DNA from: Nyssa sinensis
Lineage: Eukaryota; Streptophyta; Magnoliopsida; Cornales; Nyssaceae
Reading direction: 5' to 3'
Assembly (NCBI GenBank): GCA_008638375.1
Contig: CM018051.1
Span: 26,967,344-27,031,343 of the forward strand
Length of the DNA: 64,000 bases
The notes under the pieces are model-generated. The model was not told the DNA's origin and searched no databases. It saw nothing but the letters and a program-made list of their open reading frames with translations. Positions 36,952 to 49,200 of this stretch are shown piece by piece. The position numbers and the translations under genes were made by a program. The number at the start of each line of letters is the position of its first letter. Position 1 is the stretch's first letter.

Positions 36952-38543
36952 GGTGATATCAGAGCATTAAGTTAATTTTCTAAGAACCAAATTATTCCAA
37001 CGAAGTTGGTATTAGAGCAAAGGTTACCTAAGATAGGAAATATCAGAGCAAAAGGTGCCTAAAGTAGGTGACTCAGGTTACAAGAGCCCAAGTAACCAAT
37101 AGGGTTAGAGTTACCCAAACATTAAGTAACCAACATAGTCGAAGAATTGGAGCTAGGGTACCCTAACCTAGGCAACGATCAGAAGTAGGATTCACAAGAA
37201 TCCTGGAGAAACTAGAAACCATTAGAACCTTAGGTACACGAAGGCTAGGGAATAAAGAAATGAGCTGATGAGAAGTTTCAAATTCGAAACCCGTAAGTCT
37301 TTGATTGTGGGAGACATAAAGTAAGACTTGAAGTTTGGTTGATGATTGCCAAAGGCAATGTTACAGCTCCACAAGGAATGAATCCAAAGGAATCTGGAGC
37401 ATTCGAGGGATAAGATTGGGGTAGAGTAATGAAAGTAAGGTGATTATATGAATCACTCTTAGAGTCAACCTATTGTAGGTGACTTAAGGATGAAGTTGGA
37501 AACTAATGTTTCCACAAGCCACAAGGGATTCCTTACTACATTCACGCTCTTAAAAAGCTTTAAGTTAGGAAAAGCATTGTTCAAAGATAGGAACGTTATA
37601 CATGCCTAGGTGCACAAGGAGTTCAAATTATTGATGAATCTCTAGATAAAGAAAAATTTAGAGGATAGTGGAACATGCTGGAATGTTGTTGATAGATCCT
37701 TAATTACAGGTAAGGCTGGCCACCTTATTGTATGACTTTGGAGCTAGAAAATATGCCTCGCATTCCTGATCCAATCAACAAGCTAGAGTCTCAAAAGGAT
37801 AAGCTTAATAAAAATAGAAGAAAGAGCACGTCTAATGTAACTTAATGATTCAGTCATGATTGTAGTAATGATAACATAAGTAGACGAGTGGTTTTCTTTT
37901 ATAAAGAAACAACTCCCGAAGTATAGGAATAAGCTCTAAGGAGCATAGTAAAAGATAATCGAACTAAGTTTGACACACTAAGAATGAAGAAATGTGAAGG
38001 ATTTAATAGTCAAGAATTGATCACCGATAAAAGTGAACAAGAAACTCTATAATTAGAGATAGTTTGAAGTAGTCAATGGCTATTAGAATGAATCAAATGC
38101 GAGACCATAACTACGAGTGATAACAAAATGTAGGTCGTATAAGTAACAAGTATGATTCCACTATGAAGAATTTCTTAATTAGGCCTAATACACTTACTAT
38201 GGTCTGACCTATAATGAAATGAGAAGATATGGACTTGGAACCAGGCGAAAGATTCTTGCCTAAGAAATCAACCTAAATGAGACACAAAGGATCAATTAGC
38301 TCACAAAATAAGCACATGACTATAAATCTCTAGTGGAAAGCAAAGAAAAAGTTCCTTCTGTATTAAGAAAAAACTTAACGCAAGGAAACCATGAGAATAA
38401 CTAGCCTAAACCCAAGGTTGCTTACAAATTTAAGTATCTAAGGTTCATGAATAGAATATGTGAAAGACAACTGCTGTCAACTAACACTGCCAAAGGCAAT
38501 ATTATAGAAGATAAGGATTATGAAAGAAATAAAAAATAAAAAG
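36952..38543 (+). mobile_element. Non-coding internal region of element C (LARD-like)
   Basis: This 1592-bp interval lies between LTR C with its PBS and the 3' LTR start at 38544. It has no credible frame and no recognisable gag or pol motif. It ends in a purine-rich tract (38520-38543, GAAAGAAATAAAAAATAAAAAG) suited to a PPT. Near 37720 a TGGCCACCTTATTGTAT segment resembles one in the non-coding interior of the family-A element at about 50725. The layout is that of a large retrotransposon derivative, or of an element whose genes have decayed beyond recognition. Confidence 0.55.
36954..36965 (+). promoter_or_regulatory. Primer-binding site of element C (one mismatch)
   Basis: TGATATCAGAGC differs by one base from TGGTATCAGAGC and sits two bases after the LTR end. 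Two further PBS-like sequences follow, TGGTATTAGAGC at 37007-37018 and AAATATCAGAGC at 37038-37049. Confidence 0.7.
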
Positions 38544-39411
38544 TGTAATACCTCAAACCTTAATTATTGGATAATTAAGGTTAGCGATAGTTATTAACGG
38601 GACTGAGCTTAAATAAACAACAGGCGAATTGCTAAAAGTAATTTCACCATGAAACATGAGACCAAGTATACACGACTATGTCATTAATAAGAAATTAAAT
38701 CAACGATCAATGCATTGTAATGCATACTATCATAAATGAGTCTTTTGACGAATACGTTGGAGCAATTAAGCATGATGATAATTATTATAGGAAAATTCCT
38801 CTTGATAATCATGGGCAATTCTACTTGAAGCTAATACTTTATGAAGATGGAAACAAATGTATAAACGAGAATAATGAATTAGAGACAATCAATTTTAAGA
38901 AGGCAATTTTATGTCAAAAGTTGTAACTTGATAACAAATTGTGATTAGTGTTAATCAAGGATTAGCACATGTGTGACTTTATAAAATTAGTGCATGAAAT
39001 ACACTAAGACACGACTAGTGTGATACATGAATAATGTGCGCTTAATTAAGATTGTCGAGAAAATTATAAGAGACTTTTTGAAATGATTGAAATATAATAT
39101 AACACACAAAAGAAAATAGAAGGAATAGACCCAAAAGTGCTCCCACCAAGTCTTGAACCTTGCACCTTGTGCAAGCAAATGATACGCTCCCTAAAAGTAA
39201 CCAACTAGGCTACAAGAACTTTTGTGCTATAATACCCACTTAAAATGTATATATCCAATAAGATGCATATATGAGCTGCAGAAAAAAGATGGGTGTCATC
39301 ACTCTAGTGGACCAAAGCTTCAACCAATCAGAATTCATGCAAGTCACCTCAAGATATAAAAACCCATTTGTGTATATGCATATAAGCATTTTGCTGAAGC
39401 AATCAAAAATG

Positions 39412-39464
<53 letters not shown>

Positions 39465-40221
39465 TCTAGAAAAAGAGAGAGAAGAAGAAGAAGGGAACCA
39501 ACCTTGCATGCTTGTTGGAACTCGGAGAAAACCAACCCACCAACCAGAATCGAACCAAAAGGGGAGAAAGAAGGAAGAGGGAAAAGAAACTGCTAGAAAG
39601 GGGGAGAACCCGAAGCTTTCAAATATTTAACAACAAGAGGTAACTAATCAAGCCCCTCAGTCTTATTCCATTTCCTTTAAGGTTTTGTATATATTAGGTA
39701 CTTTAGTCGTGTGAGTTAAAGCCAAAACAGTAAGCCAAAAAAAATTCTCCATTAATGAAAAGCTTTGAACTGGGTTTGCATCAACTTGTACAAAACAAGT
39801 TTTGATGGATGGGGACTTAAACTAGACTCCAAGAAGGTCATGAAACCATAAAATCGTGACCAAAAAGCCCAAAGAAAAATCCCCAAACCTCGAGCTGCAG
39901 TTTCGACTTTAAAGCCAAACCGTAAAAAATGACTTCTAAACTTGGTTTTTAAAATGTGAACTTGAAGCCCATGAGAAAAGGATCATCACAGACCCAACCA
40001 CAGTCAAAATGATGAAGAAACAAGCTCTAATGGAGCTTTGATAATAGATGGCCATTGAAGCTCAACAGAGCTTTTGGGCTCGAGTTAATCCAAGAAACCA
40101 ATGCTAAAATGAAGTTCCAAGTTGCAGTAGTTGATTAGGCTTGAAAACAGAGAAAAGGGTAACCTTAAAACTCACGAAATAGGAAGATAAATCTCTATGG
40201 TTTCTGCGTGAACAGTGACCT
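38544..40221 (+). mobile_element. LTR C, left part (3' LTR), interrupted by the chromovirus
   Basis: TGTAATACCTC at 38544 matches the LTR starts of the other families. A TA/GA microsatellite (39413-39458) and a purine-rich block precede a donor-1-like AAGAG|GTAACT (GT 39640-39641), as elsewhere. The sequence stops at GACCT (40217-40221), where the minus-strand chromovirus begins; its remainder should lie right of the window. The 68-residue frame at 38720-38926 has no known relative that I recognise and is probably chance. Confidence 0.6.
39141..39212 (-). other. tRNA-like A-box/B-box module in LTR C (antisense)
   Basis: On the minus strand TAGCCTAGTTGG (39212-39201) matches the A-box consensus exactly and AGGTTCAAGACT (39160-39149) is B-box-like. 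LTR C reads on the plus strand. Confidence 0.45.
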
Positions 40222-43200
40222 TGTCACGACCCGAAACCCACCCTATGCGGATCTTGTGTCGCGGGGCTGACCCAAAGGCCGTCCCTACTTTTTCCATTCC
40301 TGTATCATAGTACTAATATGCAATGTACAAAAAAATTTAAAACAATAAACAGCGGAAGTCATTTATCAGTTACAGTAATCCAGCGGAAGTCTTTAAAATA
40401 AATTTAACAGCGAAAATCTATTAAATACATGACATAGTTCTACAAAATTCAAAATGAGAACTAAACCGTAACCAGCACCCGGGGGTGGTGAATACATGGG
40501 AGAACTAACATAGACTGATACAATACTTCAAAATGTCCCCCTACGCTCTCAGACTCCTACTGGGGTCTCGCAGCGTCATCACCTGAAATGGGGGTAAATG
40601 GGGTGGAATGAGCTACAAAGCTCAGTAAGTAAAACAGATCTCCAACACTGGTATCGATGATCAATGTGAATCCATGAATGAGATAATGATAGCCAATCAT
40701 AAGGAAGGAGATGCTGTGATAGCCAATGAACATAATTGCCACGAGGGCCAATGAAAAGTAATCACAATACACAATCAGAAGTAATAGTGTAAAATGAAAA
40801 TATAACAACAATGAAGTACTGCCACAATGAACCGATCACAATCAAATCAATCAATGCAAGTCTTTCGAGACTTGAAGAATTTTAAGGAATAGTGCCATTC
40901 AACAATCAAGTTCTGTTAATCATAAGAGATGCTATTATTCTGTTTCAGGGCTCGGCAAACCCTCGATCTTTTGGGGCCCGGCATACCCCCCAGTCAATTC
41001 CAATAAATTGCCATTTGTCCGTTCACGGACTTGACCCGTAGGTCCCATTTAACCAGATAGCATCAGATGAATGTTGTGACTGAGCACAACTCCCGTGTCC
41101 ATAAACGTGTCATGATCATAGTAATTCCATAGAGTAGAAAAATGGAATATCATTCATTCAATAAGGATACAACAGTAGGCCTTTCAAGGCATGGTTCAAC
41201 ATGATAACAATGATATAACAGTCAAGCAATGTCCACGAGATAGAACAATATCACAAGTGGATAGCAATAACATATGTGCTTTCAAAGCACAGTGAAACAT
41301 GATAACAGTGATACATCAGTCAATGATACGTCCACAAGATAGCAAATATCGAAATGTGGAACACAAAGATATCAATACTTTCAAGAGTACAAGTTTGGCA
41401 GTAAAAGAATAAACTTGGCTTGTGGAAACACCACATGTAAGAGAGAGTGATCCACTTACCTCTATCGTGATTTTAGATCAGGAATCCGTGAGTAAACCCT
41501 TGCCTTTCGAGTTCCCTATATATCAGTGAATACATTTTAGAATAGATTCTATTCATCAAATTTTATGCCTTTCTATCATAAGTATTTCAAATACTATTTT
41601 AGACTTTACCATTGAGTCCGGAATGCCGAAGAAAGTCGGTTTAGGCTTTCGCGGAATTCCATTTGGACTTTTGTACTAGAAAGGGCAAAATGGTCATTTT
41701 ACACTTTTACGGTATTTTATCCTTCGGGGTCTCATCTCGTAAAACAGACCCCACCATTGGACTCAGAACGTCCGAGATAATAGGTTTTGACTATTCATTT
41801 GTATCGTTTGGACTTCGTTTGACCCAATTTTGAAATAGGGCATTATTGTAAAAATTAATATTTAATTAATTTTTTATGTTATGGGCCTTAGTGTAATTTT
41901 TCAAAACATTTGGGGCCGGTTCACAATTTCTAAAAGCTGCGGTCTGAACCAGTTGGTTCAAACCTAAAAACCCTAAACCGGTCTGCCCATTCACTGAACC
42001 AAACGGTTCAGTCCATTCAGAGAACCGGATTCCAATAACCCTGATTTCCCATCCCATCCTTGGTCTGGATAACCCCAAACCCAATTCCAATCCACTATCC
42101 ATGTAACCAAACAAGCCCAATCCCATTTAAATTAAAACCCAAAACGACACAGCTTTGGCCCCGTTTATTTCCGGTCGGTTACCGACCCGATCCGAACCCG
42201 GATCCGGTCTAGACTTAACCCGAATAGACCCACGCTTTTCCGGTCGTCTTCCCCACGTCTCCGGTAGGGTTCCGACGTGCACAGTGACCTTCTCCGGTGA
42301 TGGTCACCGATTTTCGGTGGTTTTTCCCCCTATTTTGAATGCCATTTCATTCCCCTTTTTATGTAGATTATATTTCTAGCTTTAGTTTTCCATTTAACCT
42401 TCCAATTCCTCATGAAATAGAGCTTAAACATCTCCGGCCGAATCTCCGGCCAAATGATTTTTCTCATTTCCGTGGCTGTTTCTTCTAGGTTTTAAACCAA
42501 TTTCGTTCCTAGAGTGCTTCTGCACTTTATAGAGATATTTCTACAAACTAAAAGCAAGGTTTAACGCATGAAATGACCCACGGCTGATTATTCCCTATAA
42601 CCTGCAACTTGGGATATCTCTATGGTTTCTAAACCATTTAACCTGATTCTTTTTGCAAAATAACCTATATTTCATGCTTGTTTAGACCATATAATTATAT
42701 ACAAGCTTTATGCTTTAAATCATAAAAACAGAACTAAAACCACTTACCTGAGTGTTCGGATTTAGCCCACTGTGACCCTCCAAACTTCCTTATTTCTGCT
42801 CCTGAGCTCTTTGCCAAAGTGTTCTCCCAACCTTGGTCTCCTTTTTGCCTTTAAACCCACACCCGTAGGTTCATATATGTAGAGAGAAGTTTCCACCGCC
42901 TCTCTCTCTTTTCTCTCTCTCTCTCTCGGTTCCTCCCCCTTCTATGGCCCCTTTCCTTGACCTAGGACCTGTGCTCCCTCTGCCAAATGCAACCTTTGCA
43001 TTAAATGGTTGGGGAGACTTGTTGTGCACTCATGTATATATATATATATATATATCATATTATATATATATATAACACACACACACTTCACACCTAGCCG
43101 ACACACACACTCCCCACATGCATCACACCTGTATACTGCCCAAGGGCAGTTCCCCTTTTTCTTTTTCTTTTTCTTTTATTCCTTATACATGTTCATGTAT

Positions 43201-43582
43201 ACATATATACATAATGCATGTATAATACATTATATTATATACATAAATATATACACATAAAATACCTCTTTTTATACATAGATATACAGGTGTATGTAGG
43301 GGTACAATCCCATTTTTAATCGTATACACATACACTGATTTTAATTAAGCTATGTATCTATGTTCACGTATGCATGCGTGGAAGTACGTGCATGCACGCA
43401 TTACGATGCAATGCCCTGTGGGGCTCGGGTGTTACCCAGCCTTGATCATTCATTTTCATCATTCCGGTTCCAGTCATTCATTTCCATGAAAATACTATGA
43501 TATACATATCTTACCGTTCAAGTTACATGTGTTAACCGACCTACCTCGGTATACGTGACGTATCCTGGGTCGGGATATTACA
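40222..43582 (-). repeat. 3' LTR of the chromovirus (3361 bp)
   Basis: On the minus strand it runs from TGTAATATCCCGACCC at 43582 to GGGTCGTGACA at 40222. Splice-like signals are donor 1 CAG|GTAAGTGG (GT 42747-42746), acceptor 1 ATATATAG (AG 41517-41516), a 56-nt putative exon, donor 2 AGAG|GTAAGT (GT 41459-41458) and acceptor 2 CATTTCAG (AG 40584-40583). It closely resembles the LTR of the gag-only array, including three CTTCCGCTG repeats near the end. Confidence 0.92.
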
Positions 43583-43596
43583 TTCTTACCTCCTTA
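43583..43596 (-). promoter_or_regulatory. Polypurine tract of the chromovirus
   Basis: On the minus strand TAAGGAGGTAAGAA abuts the 3' LTR start at 43582, identical to the tract in the gag-only array. Confidence 0.88.
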
Positions 43597-43630
43597 AAAG
43601 TAAGTTTGTCCCCAAACTTAGCATATACTA

Positions 43631-45705
43631 CTATGAAAATAAATGCGGGTACTTGGCGCGCATATCATCTTCTCGCTCCCAAGTAGCCTCTTCCATCCGG
43701 TGATTCCTCCACAGAACTTTGACTAATGGAATAGTCTTGTTCCGTAGCACCTGATCTCGACGATCCAAAATCTGAACTGGATGCTCTATGTAACTCAGAT
43801 TTTCCTGGACGTCTAATGGTTCGTGCTCGATCACTTGATCTGCACTCTGTATACACTTCCTTAGCATCGAGACATGAAACACATTGTGAACATGTGCTAA
43901 CTCCGATGGTAAGGCAAGCTCGTAAGCTACGGGTCCAACCCTCTTCGTGATCCTGAATGGCCCAATGTATCTGGGGCCAAGCTTTCCCCTCTTGCCAAAC
44001 CTGACCACCCCTTTCATGGGTGATACTTTCAAGTATACATAATCGTCTTTCGCAAACTCTAAGTCTCGTCGGTGAACATTCGCATAGCTTTGCTGTCGAC
44101 TTTGAGTTGCTAATAAACGCTGTCGGATCAGTTGTATCTTTTGTGCGGTCTGTTCCACTATCTCTGGCCCATAGAGTTTCCTTTCTCCCACCTCTGTCCA
44201 ACACAGTGGTGATCGGCACTTCCTACCGTATAATGCCTCATATGGCGCCATACCAATACTAGCTTGATAGCTATTATTGTATGTGAACTCGACCAATGGC
44301 AACTGATCTTCCCAACTCCCTTCAAAGTCTATGACACAGAAACGCAGTAAGTCTTCTAAAGTCTGTATCGTCCTCTCCGACTGGCCGTCGGTCTCGGGAT
44401 GATATGCAGTGCTAAAACTCAGTTCCGTGCCCATAGCTTGTTGTAGTCCCTTCCAGAATCGTGATACGAACCGGGGGTCCCTATCAGAAACAATCGATAC
44501 TGGAACTCCGTGAAGTCTAACAATCTCTCTGATGTATAACTCGGCTAGTCGTTGAAGAGATTGTGTCGTCTTGGTTGCCAGGAAGTGAGCTGTCTTAGTT
44601 AATCTGTCTACGATAACCCAGATAGAGTCACTTCCCCTGACTGTCTTTGGCAATCCTGACACAAAGTCCATCGTGATGTGTTCCCACTTCCACTCAGGAA
44701 TGGGCAATGACGGCAGAAGTCCTCCAGGCTTCTGATGTTCCACCTTAATTTGCTGGCACTTGGCACATCGTGCTATGTACTCAGCTATATGCCGTTTCAT
44801 CCCGGACCACCAATAAGTATCCTTAACATTGTGATACATTTTGGTGCCTCCTGGATGTAAGGCAAATTTCGAACTGTGTGCCTCATCAAGAATCTCTTTC
44901 CGGATCTCAGGCACGTCGGGTACGCGGATCCTATCCTGATAATACAATATCCCATCTCTCACTGTGTACTCGGAATCTATGCCTGTCTCGATTCCTTGAA
45001 GAAGCTTAGCCAACTTCTCATCCTGAGTCTGCTGTCCCCTGATCTTGTCCACAATCGACAACCCGACTGTGACGTTGGCACATAGTGCCTTGGAACTAGG
45101 CAGAACTATCTCTATTTCCATGTCCTCCAATTCTTTCAGTATTTCTGTCTGTGTTGTCAACAGGCAAGCTAAACTCCCTGATGACTTTCGACTAAGAGCG
45201 TCAGCTACCACATTTGCCTTTCCTGGGTGGTACTGTATGTTGACCTCGTAGTCTTTCAATAACTCCAACCAACGGCGTTGTCTCATATTGAGCTCCTTCT
45301 GTGTAAACAGATACTTGAGGCTCTTATGATCGGTGAAGATTTCGCACGTGGTTCCGTATAAATAGTGCCTCCATATCTTCAAAGCGAAGACAATGGCTGC
45401 TAGCTCAAGGTCATGTGTCGGATAGTTCCCTTCGTGGGGTCTCAACTGTCGGGAAGCATAAGCTACCACTTTTCCGTTTTGCATTAACACACACCCTAAG
45501 CCCTTGTATGAAGCATCACTGTAAATCACAAAACCATTAGTTCCTTCTGGCACTGTCAATATAGGAGCTGTAACCAGACGCTCCTTCAACTTTTGGAAAC
45601 TCTTTTCTTGTTCCTCTGTCCAAACAAAAGGAACACCCTTCCGGGTCAGTTTGGTAATAGGCGTAGCTATTTTGGAGAAGTCCTGGACAAATCTCCTATA
45701 GTAGC
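43631..45705 (-). CDS. pol: Pol C-terminal part: RNase H, integrase, chromodomain-like tail
   Basis: This is the downstream half of the polyprotein, separated from RT by the family-A insertion. It resumes at [13 protein letters not shown], then shows the RT thumb/RNase H region with [16 protein letters not shown], the integrase zinc-binding region (HPGGTKMYH...CAKCQQIK), the integrase core with catalytic-type acidic residues in [16 protein letters not shown] and [13 protein letters not shown], and a C-terminal motif [18 protein letters not shown] typical of the Tekay/Del chromodomain. It makes and inserts the DNA copy; the chromodomain is thought to guide integration to marked chromatin. The frame is open to its stop at 43631. 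The apparent upstream methionine lies in LTR sequence, so this half has no native start of its own. Confidence 0.93.
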
Positions 45706-45710
45706 CTGCT
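45706..45710. repeat. Target-site duplication CTGCT of the family-A element
   Basis: CTGCT at 45706-45710 precedes the LTR start TGTAATATCC at 45711 and recurs at 60580-60584 after the LTR end. It lies within the pol gene. Confidence 0.92.
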
Positions 45711-46190
45711 TGTAATATCCCGACCCGGGATACCGGGTCATATGGCACGTAATTCGAGATTAAAGGAAATTTGTGTAAAAATATTTACACCAAAGGAAAT
45801 AATTAATTAAATAATTAATTATTTATTAATATGAAATTATTAACTCTAATTATGATTAAATAAATTTGAATACACAAACACACACTTTATGGTGTATTGT
45901 GTGTCTGATATAAAGTGTATAAAAATATATATATACACATGTCCATGTATAAGTATGCATATATAAATAGTTAAAATAATTATTTTATATACAATTCATG
46001 AAGGCATGTATAAGTATAATTATGTATGCACGTATGTACATAGATATATTATATATGTATTTTTAATTGTTCATATATATATTTATATACATTTATATAG
46101 ATATACATGGGTAAGTATGAACAGTGCACAAGGTGTGTGTGTGTCGGTTGAGCTGTGTGTGTGTGTGTGTCTCCATGTGTTGGTATGAGT

Positions 46191-46233
<43 letters not shown>

Positions 46234-49200
46234 CAAAATATCAAGGATCCATTTAATGAAAGGTGCCAAAATGAAAAAGTAGAATTAATGAAGTGTAAGA
46301 TGGATGATAAGGTCAAGAATGAGGGCTGCAAACATGTAGAGAGAGAGAGAGAACATGAAGAGAGAGAGAGAGAGGTCGGCTACCTTGTTTTAAAAGCCAA
46401 ACATGCAAAGCATGTTGTTCTCTCACGAAAGAAACCAAAGAAGAAGAACTGAGGAGATAGAGGAAGAGTTTGGAGCAAGAAAGAAAGAGAAATAGTGGTG
46501 AAAGGTGAGAAAAATTCAAACTTTCAACTTTTTCTCTCTCTAGAATTTCTCTAAGTATAAGCTGATTTAAAGTTTCATTTTATGTATATGATATATAGGA
46601 CATATTTAGACTTGTTTAGCTATGGATTTTGAGCTTCAAAACACCCAAAAACACCTAACCCAAGAGCGACAGCCATTGAAGACCTTGCCCATGGCAGGTC
46701 TGAACCAAGTTTCTTTAAGCTTGATTTAGCTTATCAAGGCTTCAAGAAGAAGTTATGAGGGTTATAAAAACTCATAGCCGCGACCAAAAATCATAAGAAA
46801 TGGACCTCTAATAATGAGTTGCAGGTTACGGGTGTAAGACCCAATTCTTTTAACTTTGTGTTAACTTGATATTTAAGAACAAGATATGGATCCCCATGAA
46901 GAGGGGATCATAACAAGCCAAAGATTATGAAAAACCATCAAGAAATGAACCTATACGACCGAAATAACAGTTGGGGTTATCATGTCAAAAACCGAATAGA
47001 TGAAGGAGTTTTAAAGCTCAAAATGAATGCCAATCGATTTGTATAAACCTTAGGGATAATTTGGGACAAAAACAGTCGAGCTTGGAAGAGTAAAATGTCA
47101 CGAAATAGAAGGAAAAGAAAACCTGCAAATTAGGGCAACGTAGGGGCGAAATGAGGAAGATGACGATGAGTTAACTCGTTTTAAAATGGCCGAGTTGACT
47201 CAGACAGGTGGCAGCCTCTGGGCTTGCCACCGATTAAATCCAACGACGTCGTTTTGGACTGTCGGTTAATTTAAATGAGATTTAGGGCTGACGTCATGAT
47301 GACGTCAGCCACATGTAAGCGGACCGGCTAAACCGGTTGGTTTTCAACCAGACCGGACTGGTTTATTTAAAACCCCATTGAACCGTTGGTTTTCTAAATT
47401 CTTTAAACAAAAATAAAACCAATACTTTCCTTATTTGCGGATTGACCCCAGAACTTCTGGACAATCCTACTGTTGCCCAATTTATGAAGTTTTTATGCAT
47501 TTAGACCCCTGGAAAAATAATTAAATAATTAAATAATTAATTTAATTATTTAATAAATAAAGTAAAATGACTATTTTGCCCATGGGTCATAAATAGAGTA
47601 AACGAAGTCCAAATTAAGCATATGAATAGTGCATTTTTACTATTTTGGACATTCTGAGATCAATGGTAGGGTCCGTTTTACGAGACGAAGCCCGGAAAAT
47701 AAATACACGTAAGGGGTAAATGACCAAAATACCCCTTGACCAAAAATTAACAAGTTATTAGTGTATTCTTACTATCTTGGACCTTCTAAGTCCAATGGTG
47801 AGGTCCACGACACGAGACGGGGTCCCAAAAAATAAAGACACGTAAAGGGGTAAAATGACCAAAATACCCCTGGTACCCCTAAAGCCAAAATGAAATCAGA
47901 GAAGGTCTAAATTAACTTTCTTTGACATCCCGGACTCAAAAATGGAGTCCAAATTACGAAACGAAGTACAGAAAAATATGACGCGTAAAACGGTAAATGA
48001 CTATTTTGCCCTTTTACATATAACAGTCCGAATTAAATGTTACGAAAGCCTAAACCGACTTTCTTGGACACTCCGGACTCAATGGTAGAGTCTATTCGAC
48101 CTAAAGAAATGTCTAAAATAAAAAGACATAAAATTTGATGAATAGCATCTGTTAGATGACTATGAACTGAAGTATTGCCAAAGAACTAAACTGAGGCAAG
48201 TACAAGAAACGAAATACGAAAAGACACGACACGTAAACACGTCAAATAAATAACTTTAAATTTAAGTTAATGGAACTTCCAGAAGAGTATAAATTGAAGT
48301 AGATTCAATTTCTAACACATTAAATTGTGTCATAGGTTAAGAATACGAGTTACGTTAAGTACATATGAATTTATAAAATCATTGTAGGATCAAATACGAT
48401 TTAAGCATAAGTTAAGGAATATCGAAATGATATTACGATGAATATGAAGTTGATGAGATGTTTATGAATTGTTCTTAGGAACTACCAGGAAAGTGGGAAA
48501 GCGCATTATTAGCACTAACCCTAAAGAATCAAGGTGAGTAACCCTGTGTTTGAATTGGAAATTTGACTCCATGATTTAAAAAGGGTTTTAAGTATAAGAT
48601 ATGAAGTTTTGAAGTTTCAAATTCAGTATTTACATGATTCAGTTTTTAATTGTTCTGTTTTAAAAATTCATTGTGACATGCTTAGTGATTGGGTTCTGCA
48701 ACAGTTTTTCCTTCAAATACTTTTTAGCATGTCTAGTTAAAACGCAATTATTGTTAAATATTCTGAATTTGCTTATTTCAAGTATACGAATGTTATTTAC
48801 GAATTTATGAAAAGTATCTATGAGACAAGTCACATGAAAAATGTTTTATAAGATAATGGTGCATAAGCACACAGGCAGTATTTTGGGTTTCTTCGGATCC
48901 CATTGACCTGTCAAAAAATCACATAGTCAGTATTTTGGGTTCTTATTGTAACTCATTGACCTGTCATGTGAAATGCCCGGTAGCAGGATCTAATCCCCCA
49001 GGCAAATGAGATATCTCCATAGACAAGTAATATGGGACTCCGGTTCGAAACGGATTCCACTAATGGAAGTGATAAGATGACAAATGGTTTGAAAATGGAA
49101 GCAAGTTTTTACTCTCATTTTCAATATGCATATGTTGAGTTTTATATACTCTATTTAAGAAATACATGATATGGAATATGTTTTAAAAGTTCACATGTAT

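Noticed and set aside
38720..38926. 68-residue frame in LTR C that looks compositionally protein-like
   Set aside because: No family resemblance recognised, it lies within an LTR, and no second copy is available for comparison.
43665..44219. 184-residue frame overlapping integrase in another frame
   Set aside because: It lies fully inside the integrase/chromodomain frame and shows no domain; a compositional shadow.
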